DNA from: Saccharospirillum sp. MSK14-1
GTDB taxonomy: Bacteria; Pseudomonadota; Gammaproteobacteria; Pseudomonadales; Natronospirillaceae
DNA length: 64,000 nt
Direction of reading: 5' to 3'
NCBI RefSeq assembly: GCF_003054965.1
Contig: NZ_MIES01000033.1
Span: forward strand, 310,001 to 374,000
Shown here: positions 26,441 through 36,283 of the stretch, piece after piece
How positions within the stretch are numbered: position 1 is the first letter of the stretch
Layout: every line of letters starts with the position of its first letter
Notes under the pieces: model-generated
What the model saw: the letters and a program-made list of their open reading frames with translations, nothing else
Told to the model about the DNA's origin: nothing
Databases searched by the model: none
Made by a program: the position numbers and the translations under genes

Positions 26441-27553
26441 ATGACTGCCTATTTAGTACGCCGGCTGTTGCTGGTTATTCCGACGCTTTGGGCGATTGTG
26501 ACCATTAACTTTCTGATCATCCAGGTCGCGCCTGGTGGCCCGGTTGATCAGATGATTGCCAAGCTCGAAGGTAATACCGCTTCCATGCTGGACCGGGTGA
26601 CCGGCAATAATCAAAGCGATACCTCTGGTAATAATCAGCAAAGCAGCGGCAGCAGCAACCGCACCGGCGATTCCTCCTATCGCGGTGCCCGCGGCCTGAC
26701 CGAGAAAGATATCGAAGCCATCGAAGCACGCTTTGGTTTTGATCGGCCGCTGCACGAACGCTATTTCACCATGCTGTGGGATTACATGCGTTTCGATTTC
26801 GGCGACAGCCTGTTTCGTGGCAGTTCAGTCGTTGATCTGATTGTTGAGCGTATGCCCGTTTCCATCTCCCTGGGATTATGGTCGACCTTGATTATTTATC
26901 TGGTATCGATTCCGCTGGGTATCCGCAAAGCCGTTAAGCACTCCTCGAAGTTTGATGTCTGGACGTCGGGCGTGATTTTCGCTGCGAACGCTATTCCTTC
27001 GTTTCTCTTCGCTGTTTTGTTGATCATTCTCTTTGCTGGCGGCAGTTATTTCGACTGGTTTCCGTTGCGTGGGCTGACGTCATCGAATTGGGAAGAGCTC
27101 AGTGTGTTAGGCAAGATTGCGGATTATTTCTGGCACATGGCCTTGCCGGTCTTTGCCATGGTAATCGGAGGCTTTGCCGGTTTAACCATGCTGACCAAGA
27201 ACTCCTTTCTCGACGAAATCCATAAGCAGTATGTGATGACCGCCAGGGCAAAGGGTGCAACGGAAAAACGCATCCTTTATGGGCATGTGTTTCGCAATGC
27301 CATGTTGATCATCATCGCCGGCTTTCCGAGCGCTTTTATTGCCATCTTTTTCAGTGGCGCTTTGCTGATTGAAACCATTTTCTCTCTTGATGGGTTGGGC
27401 CTGCTTGGGTTTGAGTCCACCTTGCAGCGTGATTATCCAGTCATGTTTTCCACGCTTTATGTATTTACCTTGCTGGGTTTGGTGATGAACATCGTCAGTG
27501 ACATGACCTACACGCTGGTTGATCCGCGGATTGATTTTGAGGCGCGCTCATGA
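26441..27553 (+). CDS. yejB: Oligopeptide/microcin C ABC permease YejB
   Basis: Inner-membrane permease of 370 residues with six expected transmembrane helices, starting with [19 protein letters not shown]-type segment [20 protein letters not shown] low-complexity Ser/Asn/Gly-rich stretch at about 50-80, in the same place as the glycine-rich insert of other YejB proteins, separates helix 1 from the core. The EAA-like loop reads [19 protein letters not shown]. It overlaps yejE by 4 bases (ATGA), showing translational coupling. Confidence 0.93.
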   Translation: MTAYLVRRLLLVIPTLWAIVTINFLIIQVAPGGPVDQMIAKLEGNTASMLDRVTGNNQSDTSGNNQQSSGSSNRTGDSSYRGARGLTEKDIEAIEARFGFDRPLHERYFTMLWDYMRFDFGDSLFRGSSVVDLIVERMPVSISLGLWSTLIIYLVSIPLGIRKAVKHSSKFDVWTSGVIFAANAIPSFLFAVLLIILFAGGSYFDWFPLRGLTSSNWEELSVLGKIADYFWHMALPVFAMVIGGFAGLTMLTKNSFLDEIHKQYVMTARAKGATEKRILYGHVFRNAMLIIIAGFPSAFIAIFFSGALLIETIFSLDGLGLLGFESTLQRDYPVMFSTLYVFTLLGLVMNIVSDMTYTLVDPRIDFEARS

Positions 27554-28581
27554 GGTGGCTTCAGTTGACGCCCGTTGGACGCCAGCGCTGGCAGCGGTTC
27601 AAAGCAAATCGCCGGGCTTGGTGGAGTCTGTGGATATTCGGCATTGTCTTTGTGGTGTCGATGGCCTCAGAGTTGGTTGCAAATGACCAGCCGCTCTTGG
27701 TTTGGTACGACGGACAGCCGTACTTCCCGGTGGCAACCACCTATTTGGAAACGGATTTTGGTGGTGATTTTGAGTTGCCAGCCGACTACCGCGATCCTTA
27801 TATGCGCGAACTAATTGCCGACAGTGGCTGGATTTTATGGCCGCCAATTCCATACAGCTACAACACCATTAACTACGATTTGCCCAGCCCGGCACCCAGT
27901 CCGCCGACGGCGAATAACTGGTTAGGTACCGACGATAAAGGTCGCGATGTGGTGGCGAATCTGTTGTATGGCTTTCGTATCTCCGTCTTATTTGGTTTTG
28001 CAGTCACTGTTATAACCGCAGTGATTGGCATTGCTGCCGGTGCTGTTCAAGGTTTCTATGGCGGCCGGCTCGATCTGTTTATGCAACGCTTTATCGAAAT
28101 ATGGAGCAGCATGCCGCAGCTGTTTATCCTGATTATTTTGATGAGCATCGTCACGCCGGGTTTTGGCTGGTTGTTGTTAGTCACGTTGTTATTCGGCTGG
28201 ATGGGGTTTGTCGGTGTCGTGCGTGCAGAATTTTTAAGAGCGCGTAATTTCGAGTACGTGCAAGCAGCGCGAGCTATGGGCATGAGCGATGGCCGTTTGA
28301 TGTTTCGCCACATCCTGCCGAATGCCATGGTTGCAACCTTAACCTTTATGCCGTTTACGCTGTCCGGCTCGATCACCATCTTAACCTCACTCGATTTTCT
28401 CGGTTTCGGTATGCCGCCGGGTTCACCCTCGCTGGGATTGTTGCTGGCGCAGGGCAAGGCCAATATCCAGGCGCCCTGGCTGGGTTTTACCGCCTTTTTT
28501 ATCGTCGGTTTTATGCTCACCACGTTGATCTTTATCGGCGAGGGCGTGCGCGATGCCTTCGACCCGCGCAAGGCGTATTGA
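27550..28581 (+). CDS. yejE: Oligopeptide/microcin C ABC permease YejE
   Basis: Second permease, 343 residues. It has the long periplasmic N-terminal extension after helix 1 that marks YejE ([20 protein letters not shown]), the family motif [21 protein letters not shown], and an EAA loop [21 protein letters not shown]. It pairs with YejB. The stop is followed after 1 base by the yejF ATG. Confidence 0.94.
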   Translation: MRWLQLTPVGRQRWQRFKANRRAWWSLWIFGIVFVVSMASELVANDQPLLVWYDGQPYFPVATTYLETDFGGDFELPADYRDPYMRELIADSGWILWPPIPYSYNTINYDLPSPAPSPPTANNWLGTDDKGRDVVANLLYGFRISVLFGFAVTVITAVIGIAAGAVQGFYGGRLDLFMQRFIEIWSSMPQLFILIILMSIVTPGFGWLLLVTLLFGWMGFVGVVRAEFLRARNFEYVQAARAMGMSDGRLMFRHILPNAMVATLTFMPFTLSGSITILTSLDFLGFGMPPGSPSLGLLLAQGKANIQAPWLGFTAFFIVGFMLTTLIFIGEGVRDAFDPRKAY

Positions 28582-28582
28582 T

Positions 28583-30169
28583 ATGAGTTTGTTAGCGCTG
28601 AAACAGTTGTCGTTGGGCTTTAAGCAAGGCGATCAGGTCGTGCCGGTGGTGCACGAAGTCAGCCTGGAATTAAACGCTGGCGAAGTGGTGTCGCTGGTGG
28701 GTGAAAGTGGCTCTGGTAAAAGCGTAACGGCCTTGTCGGTTTTACGATTGTTACCGGAACCCCCCCTATCGTTTTTGAGCGGCGATATTGAATGGAAGGG
28801 GCAGTCCATCCGTTCGATGAGTGACACCGAATTGCGTCGATTACGCGGTGACAAAATCAGCGTTATATTTCAGGAGCCAATGACCTCTTTGAACCCGCTG
28901 CACACGGTTGAGAAGCAGTTGGTGGAAATGCTGGAGCTGCACCGGCCGGTGCGTCGCAGTGAAGCGGTTAAGCAGGCTCAGGCCATGCTGGAACGGGTCG
29001 GTTTGAAATCACCCGAGAAAAAGTTACGGGCCTATCCGCATCAGTTATCCGGCGGTGAACGTCAGCGGGTGATGATTGCGTTGGCACTGATGAACGAACC
29101 GGAACTGTTGATCGCGGACGAACCCACCACCGCGCTCGATGTCACCATACAGGCACAGATCCTGGAATTGTTGGCTCGATTGCAAAAAGAGCTGGGGTTG
29201 ACTGTGCTCTTTATTACCCATGATCTGACCCTGGTAAATCGGTTTTCCGATCGGGTAGCCGTCATGGAAGGCGGCCGCCTGGTGGAGGTTGGAACCACGC
29301 GACAGGTGTTTGATCAACCGCGGCATCCTTACACTCAGAAGCTGTTGGCGGCCGAGCCGGGCGATGCGCCGGCACCCTTGAACGACGATGCGCCGTTGCT
29401 GTTAGAGGCTCAGTCAATGCGCGTCTGGTTTCCGATTCAACGCGGCATTTTGCGTCGCACGGTGGATCATGTGAAAGCGGTCGAGGACGTCAGTTTTCGC
29501 TTGCATCAAGGTGAATCGTTGGGTGTGGTGGGTGAAAGTGGTTCGGGTAAATCAACACTGGCCCGGGCGTTGTTACGTTTGAATACAGCGCAAGGCGAGG
29601 TGCGTTTTGATGGTCAGGATTTGCAGTCGCTGAACACTACCGAATTGCGTCCTTATCGACGCGCCATGCAGATTGTGTTTCAGGATCCCTATGGCAGTTT
29701 GAGTCCGCGTTTGTCCGTGGAACAGATTGTTCGCGAAGGGCTGGATATTCATCAGATTGGTACCCCCGAAGAGCGCGAGCGTGAAGTAATCCGGGTGTTG
29801 GAAGAAGTCGAACTGAACCCGGAATTACGCTTTCGTTATCCCAACGAATTTTCCGGTGGCCAGCGTCAGCGCATTGCGATCGCACGAGCGTTAGTGATGC
29901 GTCCGCGTTTTATCATTCTCGATGAGCCAACGTCATCGCTCGACCGCACCGTGCAGTTTCAAGTGATTGAGTTACTGAAGCGTTTGCAGGCCGATCACGG
30001 TTTGGCGTATCTGTTTATCAGCCACGATTTGAAAGTCGTGAAGGCGCTGTGTCACTCCATACTGGTGATGAAGGACGGTCAGGTGGTGGAGCAGGGTGTC
30101 GCATCCAGGCTGTTTGCTGAGCCACAACATCCGTACACTCAGGCGTTGCTGAATACCGCCTTTGGCTGA
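28583..30169 (+). CDS. yejF: Oligopeptide/microcin C ABC ATPase YejF (double cassette)
   Basis: A 528-residue fused ATPase with two complete nucleotide-binding domains. Domain 1 has Walker A GESGSGKS, signature LSGGERQRVMIAL and Walker B LLIADEPTTALD; domain 2 has GESGSGKSTLARAL, FSGGQRQRIAIARAL and FIILDEPTSSLD. A link with HPYTQKLL/HPYTQALL marks each oligopeptide-type C-terminus. I use ATG 28583 (MSLLALKQL) rather than an upstream in-frame ATG inside yejE, because it lies 1 base after the yejE stop and matches the domain start. Confidence 0.95.
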   Translation: MSLLALKQLSLGFKQGDQVVPVVHEVSLELNAGEVVSLVGESGSGKSVTALSVLRLLPEPPLSFLSGDIEWKGQSIRSMSDTELRRLRGDKISVIFQEPMTSLNPLHTVEKQLVEMLELHRPVRRSEAVKQAQAMLERVGLKSPEKKLRAYPHQLSGGERQRVMIALALMNEPELLIADEPTTALDVTIQAQILELLARLQKELGLTVLFITHDLTLVNRFSDRVAVMEGGRLVEVGTTRQVFDQPRHPYTQKLLAAEPGDAPAPLNDDAPLLLEAQSMRVWFPIQRGILRRTVDHVKAVEDVSFRLHQGESLGVVGESGSGKSTLARALLRLNTAQGEVRFDGQDLQSLNTTELRPYRRAMQIVFQDPYGSLSPRLSVEQIVREGLDIHQIGTPEEREREVIRVLEEVELNPELRFRYPNEFSGGQRQRIAIARALVMRPRFIILDEPTSSLDRTVQFQVIELLKRLQADHGLAYLFISHDLKVVKALCHSILVMKDGQVVEQGVASRLFAEPQHPYTQALLNTAFG

Positions 30170-30201
30170 ATTGTCTCGACACCCATGAATAGGATCATCA
30201 A

Positions 30202-31110
30202 ATGAATGCGTTATCTGCGCCCTTAGTCGACCATCGCAAAGGAGTGTTGATTGCGGCGCTGGGCGTGATGGTCTTGAGTTTCGACGCCTTGCTGGTCCGG
30301 CTGGTGGGTGCCTCCCCTTATGACATTGGTTTTTGGCGCGGCGCCTTGGTTTTCGTTGCGATGACGACCTTTATCGTTATCACAGGTCGCACACAACAAT
30401 TTCGTGTTTATGCGGCTCATGGCTTGGCCGCAGTGGTCGTGACACTTTTGTACGGCATCAACAGCAGTTTGTTTGTGTTGAGTGTCAATCACACCTCGGT
30501 GGCGAATGCCGTCGTTGTATTGGCGTCTTCGTCGTTTTTTGCGGCGTTGTTTTCCTGGTTGTTATTGCGCGAAACCATTCCGTTACGCACCTGGGTGGCC
30601 ATCGTCGTGGCAATGTCGGGTGTGCTGATTGTCTTTGCTGGTTCCATTGGGTTGGACCAATGGCTCGGTGATGCCTTGGCCTTGTTGCTGGCGATGTTAA
30701 TGGGTTTGATGCTGACGTTGCTGCGCCGCTTGCCCGATTTGCCAAAGATGCCGGTGGTGGCGCTCAGTGGCTTGGTGACGTCGTTATTGTGCGCAGGTTT
30801 TTCTGATCCGCTGACGCTCAGTTTATCCAGCTATGGTTGGCTGGCGGTGATGGGCTTACTGCAAATGCCGGTTGCCTCGGTATTGATCATGAAAGCGACG
30901 CGTTACTTGCCAGCGCCCGAAGTCAGTTTGTTCTTGTTGATTGAAACGTTGATGGGCCCCGTTTGGGTGTGGCTGGTGCTCAATGAAGCCATTTCGCCGC
31001 TGACGTTTGTAGGCGGCCTGGCCATCATGGGTGCTATTTTCGTGCATTCCTGGGTATCGCTGCGACGACCAGAAACCGATTTATTAACGCCGACCGATCC
31101 GCCGCTTTAA
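30202..31110 (+). CDS. DMT-superfamily transporter (EamA)
   Basis: A 302-residue membrane protein with about ten hydrophobic helices forming two EamA repeats, e.g. MVLSFDALLVRLVGASPYDIGFWRG in the first and MVASVLIMKA/APEVSLFLLIETLMGPVWVWLVLNEAISP in the second. The family exports or exchanges metabolites such as amino acids or purines; substrate not predictable. It starts 32 bases after yejF and may be co-transcribed. Its stop overlaps the convergent CPBP gene by 4 bases. Confidence 0.88.
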   Translation: MNALSAPLVDHRKGVLIAALGVMVLSFDALLVRLVGASPYDIGFWRGALVFVAMTTFIVITGRTQQFRVYAAHGLAAVVVTLLYGINSSLFVLSVNHTSVANAVVVLASSSFFAALFSWLLLRETIPLRTWVAIVVAMSGVLIVFAGSIGLDQWLGDALALLLAMLMGLMLTLLRRLPDLPKMPVVALSGLVTSLLCAGFSDPLTLSLSSYGWLAVMGLLQMPVASVLIMKATRYLPAPEVSLFLLIETLMGPVWVWLVLNEAISPLTFVGGLAIMGAIFVHSWVSLRRPETDLLTPTDPPL

Positions 31111-31952
31111 AGGGCTGGCGGGGCGGTCAGCGGGTAGGTAAAAAGGAGCAGGTGCGTCAGGTTCAACAGCCAATGCATCAGTACCGACCAGATCAGTCGG
31201 CCCGTCCATAAATACGCCAGGCCATAGGCCAGTCCCGCCAGGGTCACCACGGCGACATAGGTCCAGCCTCCGGCCAGATGCGCCAAACCAAACAGTGTGG
31301 CTGCCAGCAGTAAGGCTGGCCAAGGGCCCAGGTGACGGTGCAGCCATCGCTGTACAACACCCCGAAACAGCAGCTCCTCGGCCAAGCAGGTATTCAGCAG
31401 GTTGGCGCAGGCGAATATCCAGAAGACAGCAGGCACCGCAGGTTGCCAGTCGATCAGGCCGCTGGCCGCGGCCAGGAGCAGCGGCAGGGCAGTGACAGTA
31501 CTCAGGGCAGCGATGGTCAGCGCCGTGTTCGGCAGGGGGCGGGTATCCAAGCTGGATCGGAACAGCGGCACAAACGCCATCAGCGACCAGGCCACCAACA
31601 CCTTGTCATGGTTAAAATACAGGCTGCTGGCGATGCTGTTGGTCTTCACGGCCGTGTCTGTAATGACGACCAGACCCTGATACCCAGGCACAGCATGCGC
31701 AAACAGCAAGGCGCTGAGCCCAAACCACAGTACTCCACGTGCGATCATCAACCACAAGGGCGCCGGCTTTAGGTGCATCCAGGCGGTTAGCAGCACATAG
31801 CTCAGGGCGACGGCAAAGAACGCCCAGCCGGTATAGCCGATCAGAGCGGCGACGAACAAGACTAACGCTGCGCCGCCGTAGCGCAGCCGATGATGTTGCG
31901 CCAGACCGAGTAAGACCAGTGCCAATGAGTAGAACAGGGCGAAAGGGAGCAT
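31107..31952 (-). CDS. CPBP-family intramembrane metalloprotease
   Basis: A 281-residue multi-span membrane protein of the CPBP/Abi (CAAX protease and bacteriocin-processing) family. The active-site motifs are in the C-terminal half: EELLFRGVV (glutamates, about 192-200), FGLAHLAGGW (histidine) and SVLMHWLLNL (histidine). Functions in bacteria include protein processing and bacteriocin self-immunity; the role here is unknown. Convergent with the DMT transporter and divergent from slyD. Confidence 0.85.
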   Translation of the reverse strand: MLPFALFYSLALVLLGLAQHHRLRYGGAALVLFVAALIGYTGWAFFAVALSYVLLTAWMHLKPAPLWLMIARGVLWFGLSALLFAHAVPGYQGLVVITDTAVKTNSIASSLYFNHDKVLVAWSLMAFVPLFRSSLDTRPLPNTALTIAALSTVTALPLLLAAASGLIDWQPAVPAVFWIFACANLLNTCLAEELLFRGVVQRWLHRHLGPWPALLLAATLFGLAHLAGGWTYVAVVTLAGLAYGLAYLWTGRLIWSVLMHWLLNLTHLLLFTYPLTAPPAL

Positions 31953-32056
31953 GGTTGCGAACCGGTTGAAGAATGGGGTCAGTTGACCACAGCCGTGGCT
32001 GGAGTCAACGCCGCAGCTGGCTATAATGGCGCACCCTTACCGGCGCGGAGAATGCT

Positions 32057-32539
32057 ATGCCGATCGAAAAGAATCAGGTGGTCCTGTTTCACTACAGTGT
32101 GAGTGACGAACAGGGCAACGATATTGAAAGTTCGCGCAGTGGCGAACCCAACGCCTATCTGCATGGCCATGGCGGTATTATCCGCGGTCTGGAAGAAGCG
32201 CTGGAAGGTCGCGATGCCGGTGACAGTTTCAGCGTCACCATCGCGCCGGAGAAAGCCTATGGACAGCGCAGGCCGGATGCCATGCAGCGACTTCCCATTA
32301 AGCACCTGCGTGGTGCCAAACGCTGGAAGCCGGGTATGGTGGCGCAGGTGCAGACTGATAAAGGCCCGCGTCATGTGATGGTTGCCAAGGTTGGCCATAA
32401 GTTTGTTGATGTGGACACCAACCATCCGATGGCCGGAAAAACACTGACCTTTGATATTGAGATTATCGAAGTGCGCGCGGCTGAACCGGAAGAAATTGCT
32501 CATGGTCATGTGCACGGACCCAGTGGTCACGCTCATTGA
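32057..32539 (+). CDS. slyD: FKBP-type peptidyl-prolyl isomerase, SlyD-like
   Basis: Cytoplasmic prolyl isomerase/chaperone of 160 residues. The FKBP domain is interrupted by an insert-in-flap domain (about 70-120), with HYSVSDEQGNDIESS at the N-terminus, GHGGIIRGLEEALEGRDAGD as the FKBP core, and NHPMAGKTLTFDIEI near the end. The C-terminal tail is short (HGHVHGPSGHAH), much shorter than the metal-binding tail of E. coli SlyD, so Ni handling may be reduced. A strong bidirectional terminator follows. Confidence 0.92.
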   Translation: MPIEKNQVVLFHYSVSDEQGNDIESSRSGEPNAYLHGHGGIIRGLEEALEGRDAGDSFSVTIAPEKAYGQRRPDAMQRLPIKHLRGAKRWKPGMVAQVQTDKGPRHVMVAKVGHKFVDVDTNHPMAGKTLTFDIEIIEVRAAEPEEIAHGHVHGPSGHAH

Positions 32540-32544
32540 TCCAT

Positions 32545-32573
32545 AAAAAAGGCGCCGATCGGCGCCTTTTTTT
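32545..32573. terminator. Bidirectional terminator between slyD and tpx
   Basis: GGCGCCGATCGGCGCC is a self-complementary core flanked by six A and seven T, so it can end transcripts from both converging genes. Confidence 0.9.
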
Positions 32574-32590
32574 ATTCCGCTTTGTACGAT

Positions 32591-33088
32591 TCAGGCCGCT
32601 GCGTTTAAGGCCGCATCGTAGTTGGGTTCGTCAGCGGTTTCAGCGACCAGCTCCGTGTGGACAACTTCGCCGTTTTTGATCACCACAACCGAACGGGCCA
32701 ATAAACCAGCCAGCGGACCGTCGGTGATTTTCACGCCATAATCCTGAGCGAAGCTGTCGCTGCGGAAGGCGGATGCCGGTGTAACGCGATCCAAACCCTC
32801 AGCGCCGCAGAAGCGTTGTTGCGCGAACGGCAGGTCGGCAGAGACACACAATACTTCTACGTTATCGAGCTGGCTCAGCGCTTCGTTGAAACGACGCACA
32901 GAAGCCGCGCAAGTGGGCGTGTCGACGCTGGGGAAGATGTTCAGGACTACCGTTTTGTCAGACAGATCGGCGGAGCTCAGCTCAGACAGATCGGTTTTGG
33001 TCAGCGAAAAGGCGGGTGCCTGGCTGCCAGTGGCTGGCAGGTCGCCGCTGGTATGGATCGGGTTGCCTTGCAGTGTAATCTCAGCCAT
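32591..33088 (-). CDS. tpx: Thiol peroxidase
   Basis: Thioredoxin-dependent lipid and alkyl hydroperoxide peroxidase of the atypical 2-Cys peroxiredoxin class, 165 residues. Peroxidatic Cys60 lies in SVDTPTCAASVR and resolving Cys94 in QRFCGAEG, matching E. coli Cys61 and Cys95. The start at 33088 (MAEITLQGNP) has AAGGAGAC before it; a longer in-frame reading upstream adds 21 residues foreign to the family. Divergent from ltaE with 99 bases between starts. Confidence 0.96.
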   Translation of the reverse strand: MAEITLQGNPIHTSGDLPATGSQAPAFSLTKTDLSELSSADLSDKTVVLNIFPSVDTPTCAASVRRFNEALSQLDNVEVLCVSADLPFAQQRFCGAEGLDRVTPASAFRSDSFAQDYGVKITDGPLAGLLARSVVVIKNGEVVHTELVAETADEPNYDAALNAAA

Positions 33089-33187
33089 GAGGTCTCCTTG
33101 AGATTGATCAGGTTGCCCAGCCTCAAGTGGGGCGAAACTCGCTAAATGCAATGGTAAAATGCGCTTTTACCCGCCAGGAGTCTGAGC

Positions 33188-34216
33188 ATGCCGACCCGTT
33201 CCGCCCCCATTGATTTACGCAGCGATACCGTTACTCGTCCAACCGATGCCATGCGTCAGGTGATGGCTCAAGCCGAGGTCGGCGATGATGTGTATGGCGA
33301 TGATCCGAGTGTTAATGCACTCGAAGCACGACTGGCGGACATGACCGGTAAAGCCGCCGCGGTATTGTTGCCGTCCGGAACGCAGAGCAATCTGGTGGCG
33401 TTGCTGGCGCATTGCCAGCGCGGCGAGGAATACATCGTCGGTCAGCAGTATCACACCTACAAATACGAAGCCGGTGGCGCAGCGGTATTGGGCAGTATTC
33501 AGCCGCAACCTTTGACGGTTCAGAGCGATGCCACCCTCGATCTGGCTGAGGTGGAAGCCTACATCAAACCGGACGATCCACACTTTGCCCGCACCCGTGT
33601 GTTGGCGCTGGAAAACACCCATGGTGGTCAGGTATTGCCCGACGGATACACTCAGCAAGCGCGAGCCCTGGTGGACCGCCATGGGTTGTCGCTGCATCTG
33701 GATGGCGCGCGTTTGTTTAATGCGTCGGTAGCGACGGGTCAGTCGCTGCGCACCTTGGCTGAGCCGTTCGACTCGGTCAGTTTATGCTGCTCTAAAGGCC
33801 TGGGGGCGCCGATAGGGTCGGTATTGGTTGGTTCGCATGACTTGATTCAACGCGCCCGGCGCTGGCGCAAGATGGTGGGTGGCGGTTTGCGTCAGGCGGG
33901 TATTTTTGCCTCGGCGATTGATTATGCGCTGGATCACCACGTTGAGCGTCTGGCTGATGATCATCGTCGCGCCGCCGAATTGGCACAGGCGCTGGCAGGG
34001 TTGCCGCGCGTTCAGTCGACGATTGCTCATACCAATATGGCGTTTCTAACGCTCGACAGTGCCGCCACAGGTGACGCGCTGAAAGCGGCACTGGCCGAAG
34101 CCGGTTTGCTGATCGCGGGCGGCCAGCGCATTCGTCTGGTTACTCATTTGGGTATCGATGACGCGGCGTTGTCGACGGTGATTGAACGCATTGGCGCGCA
34201 TCTGAACGCCGCTTAA
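33188..34216 (+). CDS. ltaE: Low-specificity L-threonine aldolase
   Basis: PLP enzyme that cleaves L-threonine and L-allo-threonine to glycine and acetaldehyde. The 342-residue protein starts with the family motif [11 protein letters not shown], followed by [42 protein letters not shown] and the PLP lysine in [12 protein letters not shown] (Lys203). AGGAG lies 7 bases before the ATG. Its stop is 5 bases from the convergent kinase gene's stop. Confidence 0.95.
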   Translation: MPTRSAPIDLRSDTVTRPTDAMRQVMAQAEVGDDVYGDDPSVNALEARLADMTGKAAAVLLPSGTQSNLVALLAHCQRGEEYIVGQQYHTYKYEAGGAAVLGSIQPQPLTVQSDATLDLAEVEAYIKPDDPHFARTRVLALENTHGGQVLPDGYTQQARALVDRHGLSLHLDGARLFNASVATGQSLRTLAEPFDSVSLCCSKGLGAPIGSVLVGSHDLIQRARRWRKMVGGGLRQAGIFASAIDYALDHHVERLADDHRRAAELAQALAGLPRVQSTIAHTNMAFLTLDSAATGDALKAALAEAGLLIAGGQRIRLVTHLGIDDAALSTVIERIGAHLNAA

Positions 34217-34221
34217 GCGGT

Positions 34222-35010
34222 TTAGCCCCAGCGCACCAGCCAGTCGTCTGCGTCTGGTGCGCCGGCGGGCGCGAGCCCTGGGTTGGCGCTGTACCAGACG
34301 ATGGCGAGCGCTGACATCATCGCTCGTGCCTGTTGCAACCGATCGTTGCGGATGTCGAGTACGTCGGCCAGTTGCAAACTCTGAGCCTCGCTGAGGTCAA
34401 AACCACTGCATACCGCCGCCAGGTCCATCGCCGGATCGCCCAGGGCGGCGAATTCCCAATCGAGCAAAACCCAGCCCGACTCCGTAACCGCCAGATTGCC
34501 AGGGTGCCAGTCGTGGTGGCACAACGTCAGCTGCGCGGGGAGTTGATAGTCGTTGCAGTGTTTCAGCACGGCTTGGGAGAAAGCCGGCGGCAAGGTGTTG
34601 GGGTAGTCATGCAGGTGTCGAATCTGATCCGCAATGTTCAGTGGCTCTCCGCTGATCTCGATGGATTGCACGGCCATTAACGCCGTGGTTAACCAGGCCA
34701 GATCGGTGTGCGCACCCTGAGCGGGGGAAGCGCCGTCATACCAGGGCGTGAGTAACCAGTGATCCTGAACAGAGAGCGGGGTTGGCGCCCATGGTTGATC
34801 GGCGAGGGTAATCAATAGTTGTTGTTCTCGCTGACGATCAATACCCAGTCGCTCGGAATCAGGGTGATTCAGGCGCAAAGCGTAGTGGCCTGTGTCGGTG
34901 GTTACCCGAAACAGACGGTTGCACAAACCGCCCGGCCAGCGTTCGGCCGCCAGTGCGTTTGGCAATCGTTCACCCACCTGTTCCAAGGCCTGAAATAGCG
35001 CCAGTTCCAT
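34222..35010 (-). CDS. Phosphotransferase, probable thiamine kinase (ThiK-like)
   Basis: A 262-residue small-molecule kinase of the aminoglycoside phosphotransferase/choline kinase fold. Catalytic loop LCHHDWHPGNLAV (H-D-W-H-P-G-N) and the metal-binding VLLDWEFAALGDPAMDLA are intact; GGLCNRLFRVTT and YALRL carry the nucleotide-binding part. The start at 35010 (MELALFQ) follows TAAGGAATCG. It is divergent from a TPP riboswitch and thiBPQ, so thiamine is a likely substrate, as for E. coli ThiK, which has the same fold and length. Choline or another alcohol remains possible. Confidence 0.78.
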   Translation of the reverse strand: MELALFQALEQVGERLPNALAAERWPGGLCNRLFRVTTDTGHYALRLNHPDSERLGIDRQREQQLLITLADQPWAPTPLSVQDHWLLTPWYDGASPAQGAHTDLAWLTTALMAVQSIEISGEPLNIADQIRHLHDYPNTLPPAFSQAVLKHCNDYQLPAQLTLCHHDWHPGNLAVTESGWVLLDWEFAALGDPAMDLAAVCSGFDLSEAQSLQLADVLDIRNDRLQQARAMMSALAIVWYSANPGLAPAGAPDADDWLVRWG

Positions 35011-35087
35011 TTGCGATTCCTTACCGATCAAAGGGGCGCATTGTTGCAGAATTTGGACATCGCTGGCGACATCAGTAGAATGGCGAG

Positions 35088-35176
35088 CGTTCTCGCCGGG
35101 GTGCCGCCCGTTAATGGTGGCTGAGACTGACCCGTCGAACCTGAACCAGTTAATGCTGGCGTAGGGAGTTGAGACG
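35088..35176 (+). ncRNA. TPP riboswitch (THI element)
   Basis: The conserved core segments appear in order: GGGGTGCC, GGCTGAGA, ACCC, GAACCTGAACCAGTTAATG (in two pieces GAACCTGA and CCAGTTAAT) and GCGTAGGGA. TCTC at the start and GAGA at the end can close P1. It lies 118 bases upstream of thiB and should lower thiBPQ expression when TPP is high. No clear T-rich terminator follows, so control of translation initiation is more likely. Confidence 0.93.
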
Positions 35177-35293
35177 ATCTGCCTTTGCGCAATCCTGCTT
35201 CAACCTGATCCCCCAGCAAACAGTCTGACGGCCATTCGCCAGGTGCTGTTTGTACGCCGGTAATTGTTCACTCACGACAATTGAACCGGATGC

Positions 35294-36280
35294 ATGATGA
35301 AACTGAATACACGCTTCTTGGCTGCCTTGCCACTGCTGACCGCTCCCGTTTTGGCGGATCCACTGACCATCTACACCTATGAATCGTTCAACACCGAATG
35401 GGGCCCGGGCCCGCAAATCGAAGCCGGCTTTGAAGCTGAGTGTGGCTGTGATGTGGAGTTTATCGGGCTCGAAGACGGTGTCGCCTTGCTGAACCGGTTG
35501 CGTCTGGAAGGCAGTAACAGCGACGCTGACATCATTCTGGGCCTGGACGATGCGTTGATTTCCGAGACTCGTGAATTGGGCGTGCTGGCTGAGCACGGCG
35601 TCGATTTGTCGGGTCTCGATTTGCCGTACGAATGGCACGATGATGCCTTCGTGCCATACGACTACGGCCACTTTGCCTTTGTCTATGACCAAACCAAGGT
35701 TGCGCAGGTGCCCAGCTCACTGGAAGAGCTGGTCTACGATTCTGACGTGTCGATCATTTATCAGGACCCGCGCGTGTCCACGCCCGGTCAAGGTTTGATG
35801 TTGTGGATGAAGTCAGTGTTTGGCGATGACGCGGCCGACGCCTGGCAGGCGCTGCAACACAACGTCGTCACCGTGACGCCGGGCTGGAGTGAAGCGTACG
35901 CCCTGTTCCAGGAAGGCGAGAGCGACATGGTGCTCAGCTACACCACCTCACCGGCCTATCACATCACCGCTGAAGACACCGATCGCTATCAGGCGGCCAT
36001 TTTTGCAGAAGGTCACTACGCCCAGATCGAAGTTGCGGCGGCTCTGGCGTCGTCCGATCAACTCGATCTGGCACGCGATTTTCTTGCTTATCTGATCAGC
36101 AAGCCGGCGCAGGATGTTCTGCCGGGCACCAACTGGATGTGGCCCGTGCTCGACAGCGCTGATGCCCCGGCATCGTTCGAGCAGATGGTGAAGCCGCAAA
36201 CGCTGATGTTCGACAGCGCCGAGGTGGCGGATAACCGCCGCGCCTGGTTGCGCGAATGGCGTAACGCAGCGAGCCAATAA
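35294..36280 (+). CDS. thiB: Thiamine ABC transporter, periplasmic binding protein
   Basis: Binds thiamine, TMP and TPP for the ThiBPQ importer. The 328-residue protein has a signal peptide (about 1-21, ending VLA) and family motifs YTYESFNTEWGPGP, LGLDDALI, VPYDYGHFAFVYD and PGTNWMWPV. Two adjacent ATGs begin it. It follows a TPP riboswitch and precedes thiP by 3 bases. Confidence 0.94.
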   Translation: MMKLNTRFLAALPLLTAPVLADPLTIYTYESFNTEWGPGPQIEAGFEAECGCDVEFIGLEDGVALLNRLRLEGSNSDADIILGLDDALISETRELGVLAEHGVDLSGLDLPYEWHDDAFVPYDYGHFAFVYDQTKVAQVPSSLEELVYDSDVSIIYQDPRVSTPGQGLMLWMKSVFGDDAADAWQALQHNVVTVTPGWSEAYALFQEGESDMVLSYTTSPAYHITAEDTDRYQAAIFAEGHYAQIEVAAALASSDQLDLARDFLAYLISKPAQDVLPGTNWMWPVLDSADAPASFEQMVKPQTLMFDSAEVADNRRAWLREWRNAASQ

Positions 36281-36283
36281 CCG

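Noticed and set aside
31107-31952. Abortive-infection defence gene because of the Abi/CPBP family name
   Set aside because: CPBP proteases are common housekeeping or processing enzymes, and no defence genes are nearby.
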